A stretch of 64,000 bases of DNA from an uncultured Pelagibacteraceae bacterium. GTDB lineage: Bacteria > Pseudomonadota > Alphaproteobacteria > Pelagibacterales > Pelagibacteraceae. Each line of letters starts with the position of its first letter. Positions within the stretch are counted from its first letter, which is position 1. The stretch covers positions 103,199 through 167,198 of the forward strand of contig CACIRB010000001.1 in the NCBI GenBank assembly GCA_902588925.1. The letters run 5' to 3'. Made by a program: the position numbers and the translations under genes. Positions 52,777 to 63,407 of this stretch are shown in pieces. The notes beneath the pieces were generated by a model, which searched no databases, was not told the DNA's origin, and saw nothing but the letters and a program-made list of their open reading frames with translations.

Positions 52777-55700
52777 TGAAAACCTATAAAAAAAATTTTG
52801 ATCTACTTAAGAAAAATAATGTCTATTCTGAGGATATGGAACATGATGCTTGTGGAGTAGGTTTAATAGCTTCAACAGAGGGAAAAAAATCTAGGAATGT
52901 AGTTGAATATGGAATTGAAGCTCTAAAAGCAGTTTGGCATAGGGGTGCAGTAGATGCCGATGGCAAAACAGGAGATGGAGCTGGAATTCACGTAGAAATT
53001 CCAAAAGATTTTTTTATTGAGAAAATTGAGGTTACAGGACATACGCATGATAGTTCTGATATCTGCGTAGGAATGATTTTTCTTCCACGTAATGACTATG
53101 CAGCACAAGAGAGCTGTAAAACAATTGTTGAAAGCGAACTAACGAAAAATGATTTTAATATTTATGGATGGAGACAAGTTCCTGTTAATCCAAAGGTTTT
53201 AGGTGAAAAAGCTTTTCAAACTATGCCTGAGATTATTCAAGTACTTTTTAAATCTCATAATAAAGAACTTACAAATAAAGATTTGGAGAGAAAAATTTAT
53301 GAGACAAGAAGAAAAATAGAAAATGAAGCTTTCAAAAAATCATTGAATAATTTTTATATTTGTTCGTTAAGTTCAAAGTCAATTATTTACAAAGGAATGT
53401 TTTTAGCCGAAGCAATTTCAGAATTTTATCTAGATTTAAATGATGAAAGATTTGTATCAAGATACGCAATATTTCATCAGCGGTTTTCAACCAATACAGC
53501 TCCAAGTTGGAATCTTGCTCAACCATTCAGAGCAATTGCACATAATGGAGAAATTAACACTTATAGGGGAAATAAAAATTGGATGAAAGTTCATGAACAA
53601 GAAATGAATAGTCCATTATTTGATAATGTAGAAAATCTTAAGCCAGTTATTCAACAAGGAGCCTCAGATTCTGCAGCCCTAGATAATGTTTTCGAATTAT
53701 TAAATATTTCAGGTCAACCTGCACCATTGGCTAAACTAATGTTAGTTCCTGATGCATGGTCCAAGAAAAATAAAACTTTGCCAAAAGATCATCAGCAATT
53801 ATTTAACTTTTTAAATAGCACGATGGAACCTTGGGATGGACCTGCTGCTATAGCTGGAACTGACAACGAGTGGGTTATTGCTGCGAATGATAGAAATGGA
53901 CTAAGACCTTTAAGATATGCAATCACTAAGGATAAATTATTGTTTGCAGGCTCAGAAACTGGGATGATTGAGCTAAATGAAAAAAGAATTTTATCAAAAG
54001 GAAGATTAGGTCCTGGAGAAATTATTGGAGTAAGAATTGAAAAAGGAAAAGTATTTACTAATAAACAAATTAAGGATTATTTAGCAAAAGAGTACAAGCA
54101 TTTTAATTCACAAATTATTGATTTAGATGACAAGCTAACGATTGAGCATGAAAAAAATTCTTATTCAGGTGATGATTTAAGAAGAAGACAATATACTTTT
54201 GGAATTAGTTTAGAAGATCTTGAATTAATTTTACACCCTATGGCAGAGGATGCAAAAGAGGCAACAGGGTCTATGGGTGATGATACTCCTTTAGCTGTGC
54301 TATCAGATAAATATAGACCTCTTTATCATTTTTTTAGACAAAATTTTAGTCAAGTTACAAATCCACCAATAGACTCGTTGAGAGAAAATAAAGTGATGAG
54401 TCTAAAAACAAGATTTGGAAATCTTGGCAATATTCTAGATTTTGATAACTTAACAAAACAGAATATTTATGTTCTTAATAGCCCAATCTTATCTAATTCT
54501 CAGTTCGAAAAATTCATTGATTTTTTTGGAAACAACTCAGCAATAATTGATTGTACCTTTGCAGAAAATAATAGTTTGTATGATGCTATTAAAACAATTC
54601 AAAAAGATGCAGAAATTGCTGTTAGACAGGGTGTTACGCAATTAATTCTTAGCGATAAAGATTTGTCAATCTCAAAACTTCCAATTCCGATGCTACTTGC
54701 AGTTGGTGCAATTAACTCGTATTTAATTGAGAAAAAATTAAGAGGCTATGTGTCAATCAATGTCCAATCTGGAGAAGCATTAGATACACACTCTTTTGCA
54801 ACTTTAATTGGTGTTGGAGCAACAACGGTCAATCCTTATTTGGCATTTGATAGCTTATATCAAAGATTTGAAAAAAAATTATTTGGAAAGTTTAGTTTTG
54901 AAGAATGCGTTGAAAGATACATTAAATCTATCAATGCAGGTTTATTAAAAATCATGTCTAAGATGGGTATCTCTGTTTTAAGTTCTTACAGAGGTGGATG
55001 CAATTTCGAGACTGTTGGATTAAGTAGAACTATTGTTTCGGATTATTTTCCAGGAGTTGTGTCTAAAATTTCTGGTATTGGACTTACTGGTATTGAAAAA
55101 AAAATAAGAGCAATTCATAAAGAAGCATTTGAAAGCACTGATACAATCCTTCCTATCGGAGGGATTTATAGATATAGAAAAAATGGAGAAACACACCAAT
55201 ACCAAGGGAAACTTATACATTTACTCCAAAGTGCAGTTGGTTCTAATTCTTATGACGCTTATAAAAGATATGCGGAGGGTATTTATAATTTACCACCAAT
55301 AAATTTAAGGGACTTAATTGATTTTAGAGAAAAAAAATTAAAGGGATCTATAGATATTTCAGAAGTAGAACCAATAGAAAATATTTTAAAAAGATTTGGA
55401 AGCGGAAGCATGTCTCATGGTGCTTTATCTAAAGAGGCACATGAAACTTTGGCTACAGGTATGAATAGAATTAAAGGAGCTTCTTGTAGTGGTGAAGGTG
55501 GTGAAGATGAAAAAAGATTTAAAGTTTTAGATAATGGAGATAGCGCAAACTCTAGAGTAAAACAAATTGCCTCAGCAAGATTTGGTGTAACAGTTAATTA
55601 TTTAAATAATTGTAATGAGATTGAAATAAAAATTGCACAAGGTGCAAAGCCCGGAGAAGGTGGACAACTTCCAGGCTTCAAAGTAACTGATGAAATAGCA

Positions 55701-57281
55701 AAGTTAAGACACTCAACACCTGGAGTAACACTAATTTCTCCTCCACCACACCACGATATTTATTCAATTGAAGATCTTGCACAGCTTATTTATGATTTAA
55801 AACAGATTAATCCAAAAGCAAGAGTTGGAGTAAAACTGGTTGCATCCTCAGGAGTTGGGACTATTGCTGCAGGAGTTGCTAAAGCAAAAGCAGATATAAT
55901 ACTAATTTCAGGACATAATGGCGGAACTGGAGCTACACCGCAAACAAGTGTAAAATACGTAGGTATACCATGGGAGATGGGATTAACAGAGGCTAATCAG
56001 GTTTTAACATTAAATAATCTTAGACACACAGTTACACTCAGAACTGATGGAGGAATTAAAACAGGTAGAGATGTTGTTATAGCAGCCATGATGGGAGCAG
56101 AAGAGTATGGAGTTGCAACAACTGCTTTAGTTGCAATGGGATGCATAATGGTAAGACAATGTCATTCAAATACATGCCCCGTTGGTGTCTGTACTCAAGA
56201 TGAAAAATTAAGAGAAAAATTTACCGGAACACCAGATAAGGTTGTTAATCTATTTACGTTTATAGCAACTGAGGTTAGAGAAATTTTAGCTAAATTAGGC
56301 TTTAAATCATTAAATGACATTATAGGTAGAACTGACTTACTTAAACAAGTTAGCAAGGGTTCACCTAATTTAGATGACTTAGATTTAAATCCTTTGTTTG
56401 TTCAAGCAGATTCTGGAAACAATGCTAGATATTGTGAAAGCCAAGAAATTAATTCGGTGCCAGATACTCTAGATCAAGAACTATGGCCTGAGATTGAAAA
56501 AGCTTTAGATAATTCTGAAAAAATTGAAAAAGAATATTTAATTAAAAATACTCACAGAGCAGTTGGAACAAGAATTTCTCACCATTTATATAAAAAATAT
56601 GGTTATGAAAAACTTGATGATAATTTTTTAGTATTAAATTTTAAAGGGTCAGCAGGTCAATCTTTCGGAGCCTTTTCATCCAAAGGTTTGAAGTTAGTAT
56701 TAAAAGGTGATGCAAACGATTATGTTGGCAAAGGTCTTTCAGGAGCTACAATTTCTATAAGACTACCAGAGGAAAGTAACTTAGTTTCGAATGAAAATAC
56801 TATTTTAGGAAATACAGTTCTATACGGAGCAACATCTGGAAAACTTTTTGCAGCTGGTCAAGCTGGCGAAAGATTCTCTGTAAGAAATTCAGGCGCGGTT
56901 ACGGTTATTGAGGGATGTGACTCTAATGGTTGTGAATATATGACTGGTGGAACTGTAGTAATTCTTGGAGATGTTGGAGATAACTTTGCTGCTGGTATGA
57001 CAGGTGGTATGGCATTTATCTATGACAAGTCAGAAGAATTTGAAAAAAAAGTAAATCCAGAATCAGTTGTTTGGCAGAATGTTGAAACAGATTATTGGAA
57101 AGAAAATTTAAAAAATTTAATCAAAGAACATCATGAAGAGACAGGATCTTTGTTATCTAAAGAAATAATTGAAAATTATGATAATGAAATTAATAATTTC
57201 ATTCAAGTTTGTCCTAAAGAAATGTTAGATAAACTAAAAAACCCTATCAGTTTAAAAAAAGTTATAAAAGAAGTTAGTTAA
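52776..57281 (+). CDS. gltB: Glutamate synthase large subunit
   Basis: Makes glutamate from glutamine and 2-oxoglutarate, the core of ammonium assimilation. 1501 residues: a short propeptide of about 25 residues ending before the catalytic Cys of CGVGLIAS (class II amidotransferase), a central domain, the FMN/synthase domain with SGEGGEDEKRF and KPGEGGQLPGFKV, the 3Fe-4S Cys run CIMVRQCHSNTCPVGVC near 1130, and the C-terminal beta-helix (SAGQSFGAFSSKG). Order gltD-gltB, reverse of E. coli. Confidence 0.97.
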   Translation: MKTYKKNFDLLKKNNVYSEDMEHDACGVGLIASTEGKKSRNVVEYGIEALKAVWHRGAVDADGKTGDGAGIHVEIPKDFFIEKIEVTGHTHDSSDICVGMIFLPRNDYAAQESCKTIVESELTKNDFNIYGWRQVPVNPKVLGEKAFQTMPEIIQVLFKSHNKELTNKDLERKIYETRRKIENEAFKKSLNNFYICSLSSKSIIYKGMFLAEAISEFYLDLNDERFVSRYAIFHQRFSTNTAPSWNLAQPFRAIAHNGEINTYRGNKNWMKVHEQEMNSPLFDNVENLKPVIQQGASDSAALDNVFELLNISGQPAPLAKLMLVPDAWSKKNKTLPKDHQQLFNFLNSTMEPWDGPAAIAGTDNEWVIAANDRNGLRPLRYAITKDKLLFAGSETGMIELNEKRILSKGRLGPGEIIGVRIEKGKVFTNKQIKDYLAKEYKHFNSQIIDLDDKLTIEHEKNSYSGDDLRRRQYTFGISLEDLELILHPMAEDAKEATGSMGDDTPLAVLSDKYRPLYHFFRQNFSQVTNPPIDSLRENKVMSLKTRFGNLGNILDFDNLTKQNIYVLNSPILSNSQFEKFIDFFGNNSAIIDCTFAENNSLYDAIKTIQKDAEIAVRQGVTQLILSDKDLSISKLPIPMLLAVGAINSYLIEKKLRGYVSINVQSGEALDTHSFATLIGVGATTVNPYLAFDSLYQRFEKKLFGKFSFEECVERYIKSINAGLLKIMSKMGISVLSSYRGGCNFETVGLSRTIVSDYFPGVVSKISGIGLTGIEKKIRAIHKEAFESTDTILPIGGIYRYRKNGETHQYQGKLIHLLQSAVGSNSYDAYKRYAEGIYNLPPINLRDLIDFREKKLKGSIDISEVEPIENILKRFGSGSMSHGALSKEAHETLATGMNRIKGASCSGEGGEDEKRFKVLDNGDSANSRVKQIASARFGVTVNYLNNCNEIEIKIAQGAKPGEGGQLPGFKVTDEIAKLRHSTPGVTLISPPPHHDIYSIEDLAQLIYDLKQINPKARVGVKLVASSGVGTIAAGVAKAKADIILISGHNGGTGATPQTSVKYVGIPWEMGLTEANQVLTLNNLRHTVTLRTDGGIKTGRDVVIAAMMGAEEYGVATTALVAMGCIMVRQCHSNTCPVGVCTQDEKLREKFTGTPDKVVNLFTFIATEVREILAKLGFKSLNDIIGRTDLLKQVSKGSPNLDDLDLNPLFVQADSGNNARYCESQEINSVPDTLDQELWPEIEKALDNSEKIEKEYLIKNTHRAVGTRISHHLYKKYGYEKLDDNFLVLNFKGSAGQSFGAFSSKGLKLVLKGDANDYVGKGLSGATISIRLPEESNLVSNENTILGNTVLYGATSGKLFAAGQAGERFSVRNSGAVTVIEGCDSNGCEYMTGGTVVILGDVGDNFAAGMTGGMAFIYDKSEEFEKKVNPESVVWQNVETDYWKENLKNLIKEHHEETGSLLSKEIIENYDNEINNFIQVCPKEMLDKLKNPISLKKVIKEVS

Positions 57282-58020
57282 TTAATAATTTTAATTCCTT
57301 TAAAATTATATTAAGCCATTTCTTATTTGATAGACTATGATCACCTTTTTTTACAATAATTAATTTCTTTTTAGCCCTTGGAAATAGTTTTAAAACTTTT
57401 CTAGAATAACTTACAGGTACAGCCTCATCATATTGACCATGCACCATTGTAATATTAATTTTTGAATTTATTTTTTTATTTAAAACTCTATTTTTTCTTC
57501 CGTCTTTTAAAAGCTGATAAGTGATTGGATATTCATAATTCCCATGATTTAGATGATATATGCCTTTTTTGATCGTTTCTTGCTTCATTTTTTTGGTGAA
57601 TTTTTTCCACATTAAATTTTCTAAAAACTCAGGTGCCGATCCAATACCCAAAAATCCTTTAATTTTTTTTTTAAATTTTTGGAATTGCCTTAGAGCAATC
57701 CATGCACCCATGCTGGAACCAATGATATAAAAATTATTATTTTTTATGTATTTCTTTATTAATATGGAAGTTTCTTTACTCCATTTTGAAATATTTCCAT
57801 TTGTAAATTTACCTGTAGATTTTCCATGACCAGAATATTCTAAAGCAAGAAAACTTATTTTATTTTTGATTGCAAAACTTAAAAAAGCTTCTGGTTTTTT
57901 CCCCTCAAGATCTGACATAAATCCATGTAAGAAAACTATGAATGGAGAATTTTTATAAATTTTACAAATATGTCTAATTTTCTTAGTCTTTGAAATTTTG
58001 TGGAATCTGAAATTTGCCAT
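57274..58020 (-). CDS. Alpha/beta hydrolase (serine peptidase/ABHD10-like)
   Basis: 248 residues. FIVFLHGFMSDLEGKKP near residue 28 (oxyanion strand and the MSD segment of the ABHD10-like group), nucleophile elbow IIGSSMGAWIAL near 100, acid in VHGQYDEAVPV, and His in KKGDHSLS. Substrate unknown. Converges on gltB with an 8-bp overlap of ends. Confidence 0.82.
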   Translation of the reverse strand: MANFRFHKISKTKKIRHICKIYKNSPFIVFLHGFMSDLEGKKPEAFLSFAIKNKISFLALEYSGHGKSTGKFTNGNISKWSKETSILIKKYIKNNNFYIIGSSMGAWIALRQFQKFKKKIKGFLGIGSAPEFLENLMWKKFTKKMKQETIKKGIYHLNHGNYEYPITYQLLKDGRKNRVLNKKINSKINITMVHGQYDEAVPVSYSRKVLKLFPRAKKKLIIVKKGDHSLSNKKWLNIILKELKLLIN

Positions 58021-58062
58021 AATCGTTTATAAGAATTGCTAATTAATATATAATCATATCAA

Positions 58063-59217
58063 ATGTCATCTAATTTAAAAGTTTTGCAAGTAATCCCAAA
58101 ACTTGGATATGGTGGTGCAGAGACTGGTTGTTATGATATTGCTCACTATTTGCCAGAAAACGGTTGTAAATCATTTATAGTTACTAGTGGTGGCGAGTTG
58201 CTTAAATTTGTAGATAAAAATAAAGTAAAAGTTTTTAGACTTCCAGTTCAAAGTAAAAACCCAATAATAATTTTAATTAATGCAATAATTTTAACTTTTA
58301 TCATTTTATTTAATAATATTTCGATAGTACACGCTAGAAGCAGAGCGCCTGCATGGTCTTGTTTAATAGCCTCTAAGATAACAAGTAGAAAGTTTGTGAC
58401 TACATTTCATGGAACTTATAATTTTAAAAGTAGTTTAAAAAAATTATATAATTCAGTAATGGTTCGATCTGACTTAATTATTGCAGGGTCAAATTTTATT
58501 TTTTCACACATCAAAGAAAATTATTCAAATTACTTAAATCAAAAAAAAAAATTATTAGTAGTATTTAGAGGAATTAATGTTGATTACTTTGACCCTACCA
58601 CAAAACTTGAAACTGAAGAGAAAAAATTATTAAAACAATGGGAAATAGAAAAAGATAAAAAGATTATACTTTTGCCTGGTAGATTAACTACCTGGAAGGG
58701 ACAAGAGGTATTTATTGAAGCAATCAATCTTGTAAATATTGAATTAGGTTATGAGGCATTTTATGCTGTTATCCTTGGAAGTGATCAGGGAAGAGATTTG
58801 TATAAAAAAAAACTAATAAGGCTTTCAGAACAATATAGGTTGACTAAACAGCTAAGATTTATTGATCACTGTAAAGATATGGCATTAGCTTACAAAGTTT
58901 CTGATATAATTGTTTCAGCTTCTATTGAACCAGAAGCTTTTGGTAGAGTTTCCGTAGAGGCCCAATCTATGGAAAAACCAATAATTGCAAGTAATATTGG
59001 AGGATCTAATGAGACTGTCGTTGATGAAAAAACAGGCTATTTATTTAAAGCGGGTGACGCAAAGTCTTTAAGTCAGAAAATTTTGAAAACTCTGACAATT
59101 GACGAAACTCAATTAAAATTAATTGGTATTGAGGGAAGAAAAAATATAGTTCAAAAATTTAATGTTGAAAAAATGTGCTTTTCTACTTATTCAGAGTATA
59201 AAAGATTAATAAATTAA
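58063..59217 (+). CDS. Glycosyltransferase family 4 protein
   Basis: 384 residues, GT-B fold. LKVLQVIPKLGYGGAETGCYDIA is the N-terminal family signature; a donor-binding E-x7-E is in EPEAFGRVSVEAQSMEKPII near 290, followed by NETVVDEKTGYLF. Probably builds an envelope glycan (LPS core or O-chain) at the inner membrane. Directly abuts thrS: its stop is followed at once by the thrS ATG, an odd pairing that may simply be compaction. Confidence 0.9.
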   Translation: MSSNLKVLQVIPKLGYGGAETGCYDIAHYLPENGCKSFIVTSGGELLKFVDKNKVKVFRLPVQSKNPIIILINAIILTFIILFNNISIVHARSRAPAWSCLIASKITSRKFVTTFHGTYNFKSSLKKLYNSVMVRSDLIIAGSNFIFSHIKENYSNYLNQKKKLLVVFRGINVDYFDPTTKLETEEKKLLKQWEIEKDKKIILLPGRLTTWKGQEVFIEAINLVNIELGYEAFYAVILGSDQGRDLYKKKLIRLSEQYRLTKQLRFIDHCKDMALAYKVSDIIVSASIEPEAFGRVSVEAQSMEKPIIASNIGGSNETVVDEKTGYLFKAGDAKSLSQKILKTLTIDETQLKLIGIEGRKNIVQKFNVEKMCFSTYSEYKRLIN

Positions 59218-61134
59218 ATGCCTATAATTACATTACCTGATGGAAATAATATTGATTTCCCAAATAAAGTTACTGGATTAGAAGTAGCAGAAAAAATTAG
59301 CAAATCATTAGCTAAACAAGCAATGGTGATAAGTGTAGATGGCGAGTTAAAAGACTTAGAACATTTAATTGAGAAAGACTGTTCGGTAAAAATTTTTACA
59401 TCTAAAAATCCTGAGGGCCTAGAAACCATTAGACACGATACTGCTCACATATTAGCAATGGCAGTGCAAGAATTGTTTCCAGGAACACAAGTTACGATTG
59501 GCCCTGTAATTGAAAACGGATTTTATTATGATTTTGCTAGAAAAGATCCGTTTACAGAAGATGATTTAACAAAAATTGAAAACAAAATGAAAGAAATTGT
59601 TGATCGAGACGAGATTACCAAAAGGGAAGTTTGGGACAGAAATAAAGCTGTAGATCATTTTAAAAAAAAAGGTGAAATCTATAAAGCTGAGTTAATCGAA
59701 GCAATACCGGAGAATGAAGATGTTTCAATTTATTTTCATGGAGATTGGCATGATCTTTGTAGAGGACCACATCTTTCATCAACAGGTAAAATTGGAAAAC
59801 ACTTTAAATTAATGAAAGTTTCAGGAGCTTATTGGAGAGGTGATTCAAACAATGAAATGTTACAAAGAATTTACGGTACAAGTTGGGCCTCTCAAAAAGA
59901 TTTGGATGAATATTTAAAAAGAATAGAAGAGGCGGAAAAAAGAGATCATAGAAAAATAGGAAAAGAAATGGACTTGTTTCATTTTAGAGAAGAAAGTCCA
60001 GGCTCAGTTTTTTGGCATGAGAGAGGATGGGCATTGTTTCAAAAGTTAATTAATTATATGAGGAGTAGACAAGATGCTGCTGGATACAAAGAGGTAAATA
60101 CTCCTGAAATTTTAGATCGACAATTGTGGGAAAAATCTGGTCATTGGGGAAAGTATGGAGAGAATATGTATACATCAGAAACTCCTGACGAAAAAGTTTT
60201 TGCAATAAAACCAATGAATTGTCCTGGACATGTACAAGTATTTAATCAAGGTTTAAAAAGTTATCGAGATCTACCATTAAGATATGCAGAGTTTGGCAAA
60301 GTTCATCGTTATGAACCATCGGGTGCTTTACATGGTTTACTTAGAGTTAGGGCTTTTACCCAAGATGATGCTCATATTTTTTGTACTGAAGAACAAATAA
60401 CAAGTGAATGTTTAATTGTTACTAATTTAATACTAGATATTTATAAAGATCTTGGTTTTGAAAATGTAATTTTAAAATATGCAGATCGACCAGAGGTTAG
60501 AGTTGGAGATGATGAAGTTTGGGACAAGGCAGAAGCTTCACTTCTTGAAGCAGTTAAAGCCTCTAAGTTAGAATATAGTATTAATAAAGGGGAAGGAGCT
60601 TTCTACGGACCAAAAATTGAATTTGTTTTAAGAGATGCTATTGGCAGAGATTGGCAATGTGGAACCTTACAAGTTGATTTAAATTTACCTGGAAGACTAG
60701 ATGCATCATATGTTGATAAAGACGGAACAAAAAAAGTTCCTGTTATGCTTCATAGAGCTCTGTTTGGTTCTTTAGAAAGATTTATTGGGATATTGATTGA
60801 AAATTATGCTGGAAAATTTCCTTTTTGGATTTCACCTTTACAGACAATGGTAATTCCAATTTCAGAAGAATTTAATGATTATGCAATAGAAGTTTCAAAA
60901 AAAATTAAAGATGCAGGTATAAGTTCTGCAGTTGATATTAAAAATAATAATTTAAACTATAAAATTAGAGATCATTCTTTAGCAAAAATACCTCTTTTAT
61001 TAATTTGTGGTAAAAAAGAAGTTGACTCCAATTCAGTAACGATTAGAAGGTTAGACTCTAATAAACAAGAAAATATGGATATAGATTCATTTTTAAAAAC
61101 TTTCTCTGCTTTAAATAAAGCATCATCAAACTAA
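59218..61134 (+). CDS. thrS: Threonyl-tRNA synthetase
   Basis: Class II synthetase, 638 residues. TGS domain (about 1-63), editing domain with RHDTAHILAMAVQ and the CRGPH metal site (near 180), catalytic core with motif 2 (RYEPSGALHGLLRVRAFTQDDAH) and motif 3 (HRALFGSLERFIG), and anticodon domain from about 540. The zinc Cys is in KPMNCPGHV. Starts immediately after the glycosyltransferase stop; infC follows with no gap. Confidence 0.97.
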   Translation: MPIITLPDGNNIDFPNKVTGLEVAEKISKSLAKQAMVISVDGELKDLEHLIEKDCSVKIFTSKNPEGLETIRHDTAHILAMAVQELFPGTQVTIGPVIENGFYYDFARKDPFTEDDLTKIENKMKEIVDRDEITKREVWDRNKAVDHFKKKGEIYKAELIEAIPENEDVSIYFHGDWHDLCRGPHLSSTGKIGKHFKLMKVSGAYWRGDSNNEMLQRIYGTSWASQKDLDEYLKRIEEAEKRDHRKIGKEMDLFHFREESPGSVFWHERGWALFQKLINYMRSRQDAAGYKEVNTPEILDRQLWEKSGHWGKYGENMYTSETPDEKVFAIKPMNCPGHVQVFNQGLKSYRDLPLRYAEFGKVHRYEPSGALHGLLRVRAFTQDDAHIFCTEEQITSECLIVTNLILDIYKDLGFENVILKYADRPEVRVGDDEVWDKAEASLLEAVKASKLEYSINKGEGAFYGPKIEFVLRDAIGRDWQCGTLQVDLNLPGRLDASYVDKDGTKKVPVMLHRALFGSLERFIGILIENYAGKFPFWISPLQTMVIPISEEFNDYAIEVSKKIKDAGISSAVDIKNNNLNYKIRDHSLAKIPLLLICGKKEVDSNSVTIRRLDSNKQENMDIDSFLKTFSALNKASSN

Positions 61135-61680
61135 GTGGCAGATTTCAAACAAAATTACTTTCAAAGAAGAACAAAGGATAGAGGACCAAGATCTAATAAC
61201 CGAATATCTTCACCTGACGTTCAAGTAATTGCAAGTGATGGTGAAAATCTTGGAGTGATCAGTACTAATGAAGCTATATCAATGGCAAAAAATCAAGGAT
61301 TAGATTTAATTGAAATTGCACCTAATGCTAACCCACCTGTATGTAAAATTATGGATATGGGTAAGTATAAATATGATGCTCAAAAAAAAGCAAATCTTGC
61401 AAAAAAGAAACAAAAAATAATTTCATTAAAAGAAATTAAAATGAGACCTGTAACTGAAACTCATGATTATGAATTTAAGGTCAAAAATGCAAAAAAATTT
61501 ATCTCCAAGGGAGATAAAGTTAAATTTACTATCAGATTTAAAGGGAGAGAACTCCAACACTCTCATTTAGGGAATGAACTGATGGGTAAAATTAAAGAGG
61601 ATATGAAGGATATTGGTAGAGTAGAGTTGCAACCTAAATTTGATGGGAAGCAAATGATTATGGTAATTCAACCTTTATAA
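61135..61680 (+). CDS. infC: Translation initiation factor IF-3
   Basis: Prevents premature 50S joining and checks the start codon. 181 residues with the N-terminal NNRISSPDVQVIASDGENLG and C-terminal KVKFTIRFKGRELQHSHLG blocks. The start is GTG directly after the thrS stop (TAA-GTG); no other in-frame start is available upstream. E. coli uses AUU here for autoregulation; GTG is an ordinary start. Followed by rpmI, rplT, pheS, pheT in the usual order. Confidence 0.96.
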   Translation: MADFKQNYFQRRTKDRGPRSNNRISSPDVQVIASDGENLGVISTNEAISMAKNQGLDLIEIAPNANPPVCKIMDMGKYKYDAQKKANLAKKKQKIISLKEIKMRPVTETHDYEFKVKNAKKFISKGDKVKFTIRFKGRELQHSHLGNELMGKIKEDMKDIGRVELQPKFDGKQMIMVIQPL

Positions 61681-61693
61681 GCCTTAATAGAGG

Positions 61694-61722
61694 TTGTAAA
61701 ATTTAAACATTCTTTGTATAAG
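61694..61722 (+). promoter_or_regulatory. Promoter of rpmI giving a very short leader
   Basis: TTGTAA (61694-61699), 17-bp spacer, TATAAG (61717-61722). The rpmI ATG at 61734 is 11 bp after the -10, so the leader would be only about 4-6 nt and without a ribosome site. Confidence 0.5.
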
Positions 61723-61733
61723 TCCGCAGCATT

Positions 61734-61940
61734 ATGCCAAAATTAAAAACAAAAAGCTCCGCAAAAAAAAGATTTAAAATATCAGCTAAGGGCAAAGTTA
61801 TATCTGCTCAAGCAGGTAAAAGACATGGTATGATTAAACGAACGAATTCACAAATTAGAAAATTAAGAGGCACTACAACTTTGTCTAAACAAGATGGCAA
61901 AATTGTTAAATCATATATGCCTTACAGTTTAAGAGGGTAA
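61734..61940 (+). CDS. rpmI: 50S ribosomal protein L35
   Basis: 68 residues, [22 protein letters not shown] then KRHGMIKRT, the conserved L35 pattern. Two bp before rplT. Confidence 0.95.
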   Translation: MPKLKTKSSAKKRFKISAKGKVISAQAGKRHGMIKRTNSQIRKLRGTTTLSKQDGKIVKSYMPYSLRG

Positions 61941-61942
61941 CA

Positions 61943-62299
61943 ATGGCAAGAGTTAAAAGAGGCGTAACAAGTAAAGCAAAACATAAAAAAGTTTTGAAAG
62001 CCGTAAAAGGTCAGTGGGGCAGAAGAAAAAATACTATCAGAGTTGCTAAACAAGCTATGGAGAAATCCATGCAGTATGCTTACAGAGATAGAAGAAATAA
62101 AAAAAGAGATTTCAAATCATTATGGATACAAAGAATTAATGCTGGTGTAAGAGCAGAGGGTATAACTTATTCAAAATTCATCAATGGTTTAAGTAAATGT
62201 GGTGTTGCAATAGATAGAAAAATTTTAGCTGAAATTGCTTACGATAGTCCAGAAGCATTTAAAACAATTGTAAAAAAAGCTCAATCCGCTTTAAATTAA
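61943..62299 (+). CDS. rplT: 50S ribosomal protein L20
   Basis: 118 residues, early 23S rRNA assembly protein. [18 protein letters not shown] and [16 protein letters not shown] are typical, with a second block [20 protein letters not shown]. Lies 2 bp after rpmI. In E. coli L20 represses this operon through its mRNA; no matching structure was identified here. Confidence 0.97.
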   Translation: MARVKRGVTSKAKHKKVLKAVKGQWGRRKNTIRVAKQAMEKSMQYAYRDRRNKKRDFKSLWIQRINAGVRAEGITYSKFINGLSKCGVAIDRKILAEIAYDSPEAFKTIVKKAQSALN

Positions 62300-62311
62300 T
62301 CTCTATTGTTT

Positions 62312-62330
62312 TTATTTCTTAAGGAAATAA
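62312..62330 (+). other. Weak AU hairpin before pheS
   Basis: TTATTTC-TTAAG-GAAATAA, 7-bp stem, with the AAGGA ribosome-like site partly in its loop. No T-run. May be chance. Confidence 0.3.
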
Positions 62331-62339
62331 TCTACAAAT

Positions 62340-63407
62340 ATGTCAGACATAAAAAATATTAGAGATCAATTTGTATCAAAGCTTAAAAATGAATTAAGCT
62401 TAGATGAAATCAATTCAATCAAATCAGAGTTGTTTGGTAAAAATGGTCAAATTTCGTCTTTATTCAAAACTGTAGGATCAATACCAGACTCTGATAGAAA
62501 AAATTTTGCAGCTGCTTTAAATCAAATAAAGGATGAACTTCAATCTTTGATTTCGGAAAAGATTAAAGAGATTGAGACAAAAGAAATTAATCAAAAACTT
62601 GAAAAAGAAAGAGTTGATATAACTTTACCCGGAAGACCTTTTGTTAGAGGAAAAATTCATCCTGTATCTCAAACAATAGATGAGATTTCATCTATATTTT
62701 CAGAAATAGGTTTTAGTGTTGAAGAAGGACCAGATGTAGAAAACGAATATAATAATTTTACTGCACTAAACACTCCAGATAATCACCCAGCTCGTGACAT
62801 GCATGATACTTTTTATTTAGATGAAAATAAGGAAGTTTTGTTAAGAACCCACACTTCACCGGTTCAAATTAGAACTATGTTAAAGGATAAACCGCCATTT
62901 AAAATTATTGCTCCAGGCAGAACATATAGATCAGATAGTGATCAAACACATGCACCAATGTTCCATCAGGTTGAGGGCCTTCATATAGATAAAAATATTA
63001 ACATGGGTCATTTAAAGGGATGTTTAAATTATTTGATTAAAGAGTTCTTTGAAGTGGAAAAAATCAAAATGAGATTTAGACCAAGTCATTTTCCTTTTAC
63101 AGAACCATCTGCAGAAGTAGATATTGGTTACGAAATTAAAGATGGTAAAATTGTTATAGGAGAAGGGGATCAGTGGCTTGAAATTTTAGGATGTGGAATG
63201 GTTCATCCAAATGTTTTAAAAAACGTTAAAGTTGATCCTGCTAAATACCAAGGATATGCATTTGGCATAGGTATAGACAGGTTAGCTATGCTAAAATATG
63301 GTATTAATGATTTAAGAGCTTTCTTTGACTGTGATTATAGATGGTTAAATCACTTTGGATTTGATCCACTTGATGTACCAACAAATTATAGAGGTCTAAG
63401 TCGATGA
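62340..63407 (+). CDS. pheS: Phenylalanyl-tRNA synthetase alpha subunit
   Basis: Catalytic subunit of the alpha2-beta2 class II enzyme. 355 residues: N-terminal coiled coil (about 1-85), then the core with motif 2 [20 protein letters not shown] (near 198), [17 protein letters not shown] and motif 3 [14 protein letters not shown]. Its TGA overlaps the pheT ATG by 3 bases (ATGA). Confidence 0.97.
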   Translation: MSDIKNIRDQFVSKLKNELSLDEINSIKSELFGKNGQISSLFKTVGSIPDSDRKNFAAALNQIKDELQSLISEKIKEIETKEINQKLEKERVDITLPGRPFVRGKIHPVSQTIDEISSIFSEIGFSVEEGPDVENEYNNFTALNTPDNHPARDMHDTFYLDENKEVLLRTHTSPVQIRTMLKDKPPFKIIAPGRTYRSDSDQTHAPMFHQVEGLHIDKNINMGHLKGCLNYLIKEFFEVEKIKMRFRPSHFPFTEPSAEVDIGYEIKDGKIVIGEGDQWLEILGCGMVHPNVLKNVKVDPAKYQGYAFGIGIDRLAMLKYGINDLRAFFDCDYRWLNHFGFDPLDVPTNYRGLSR

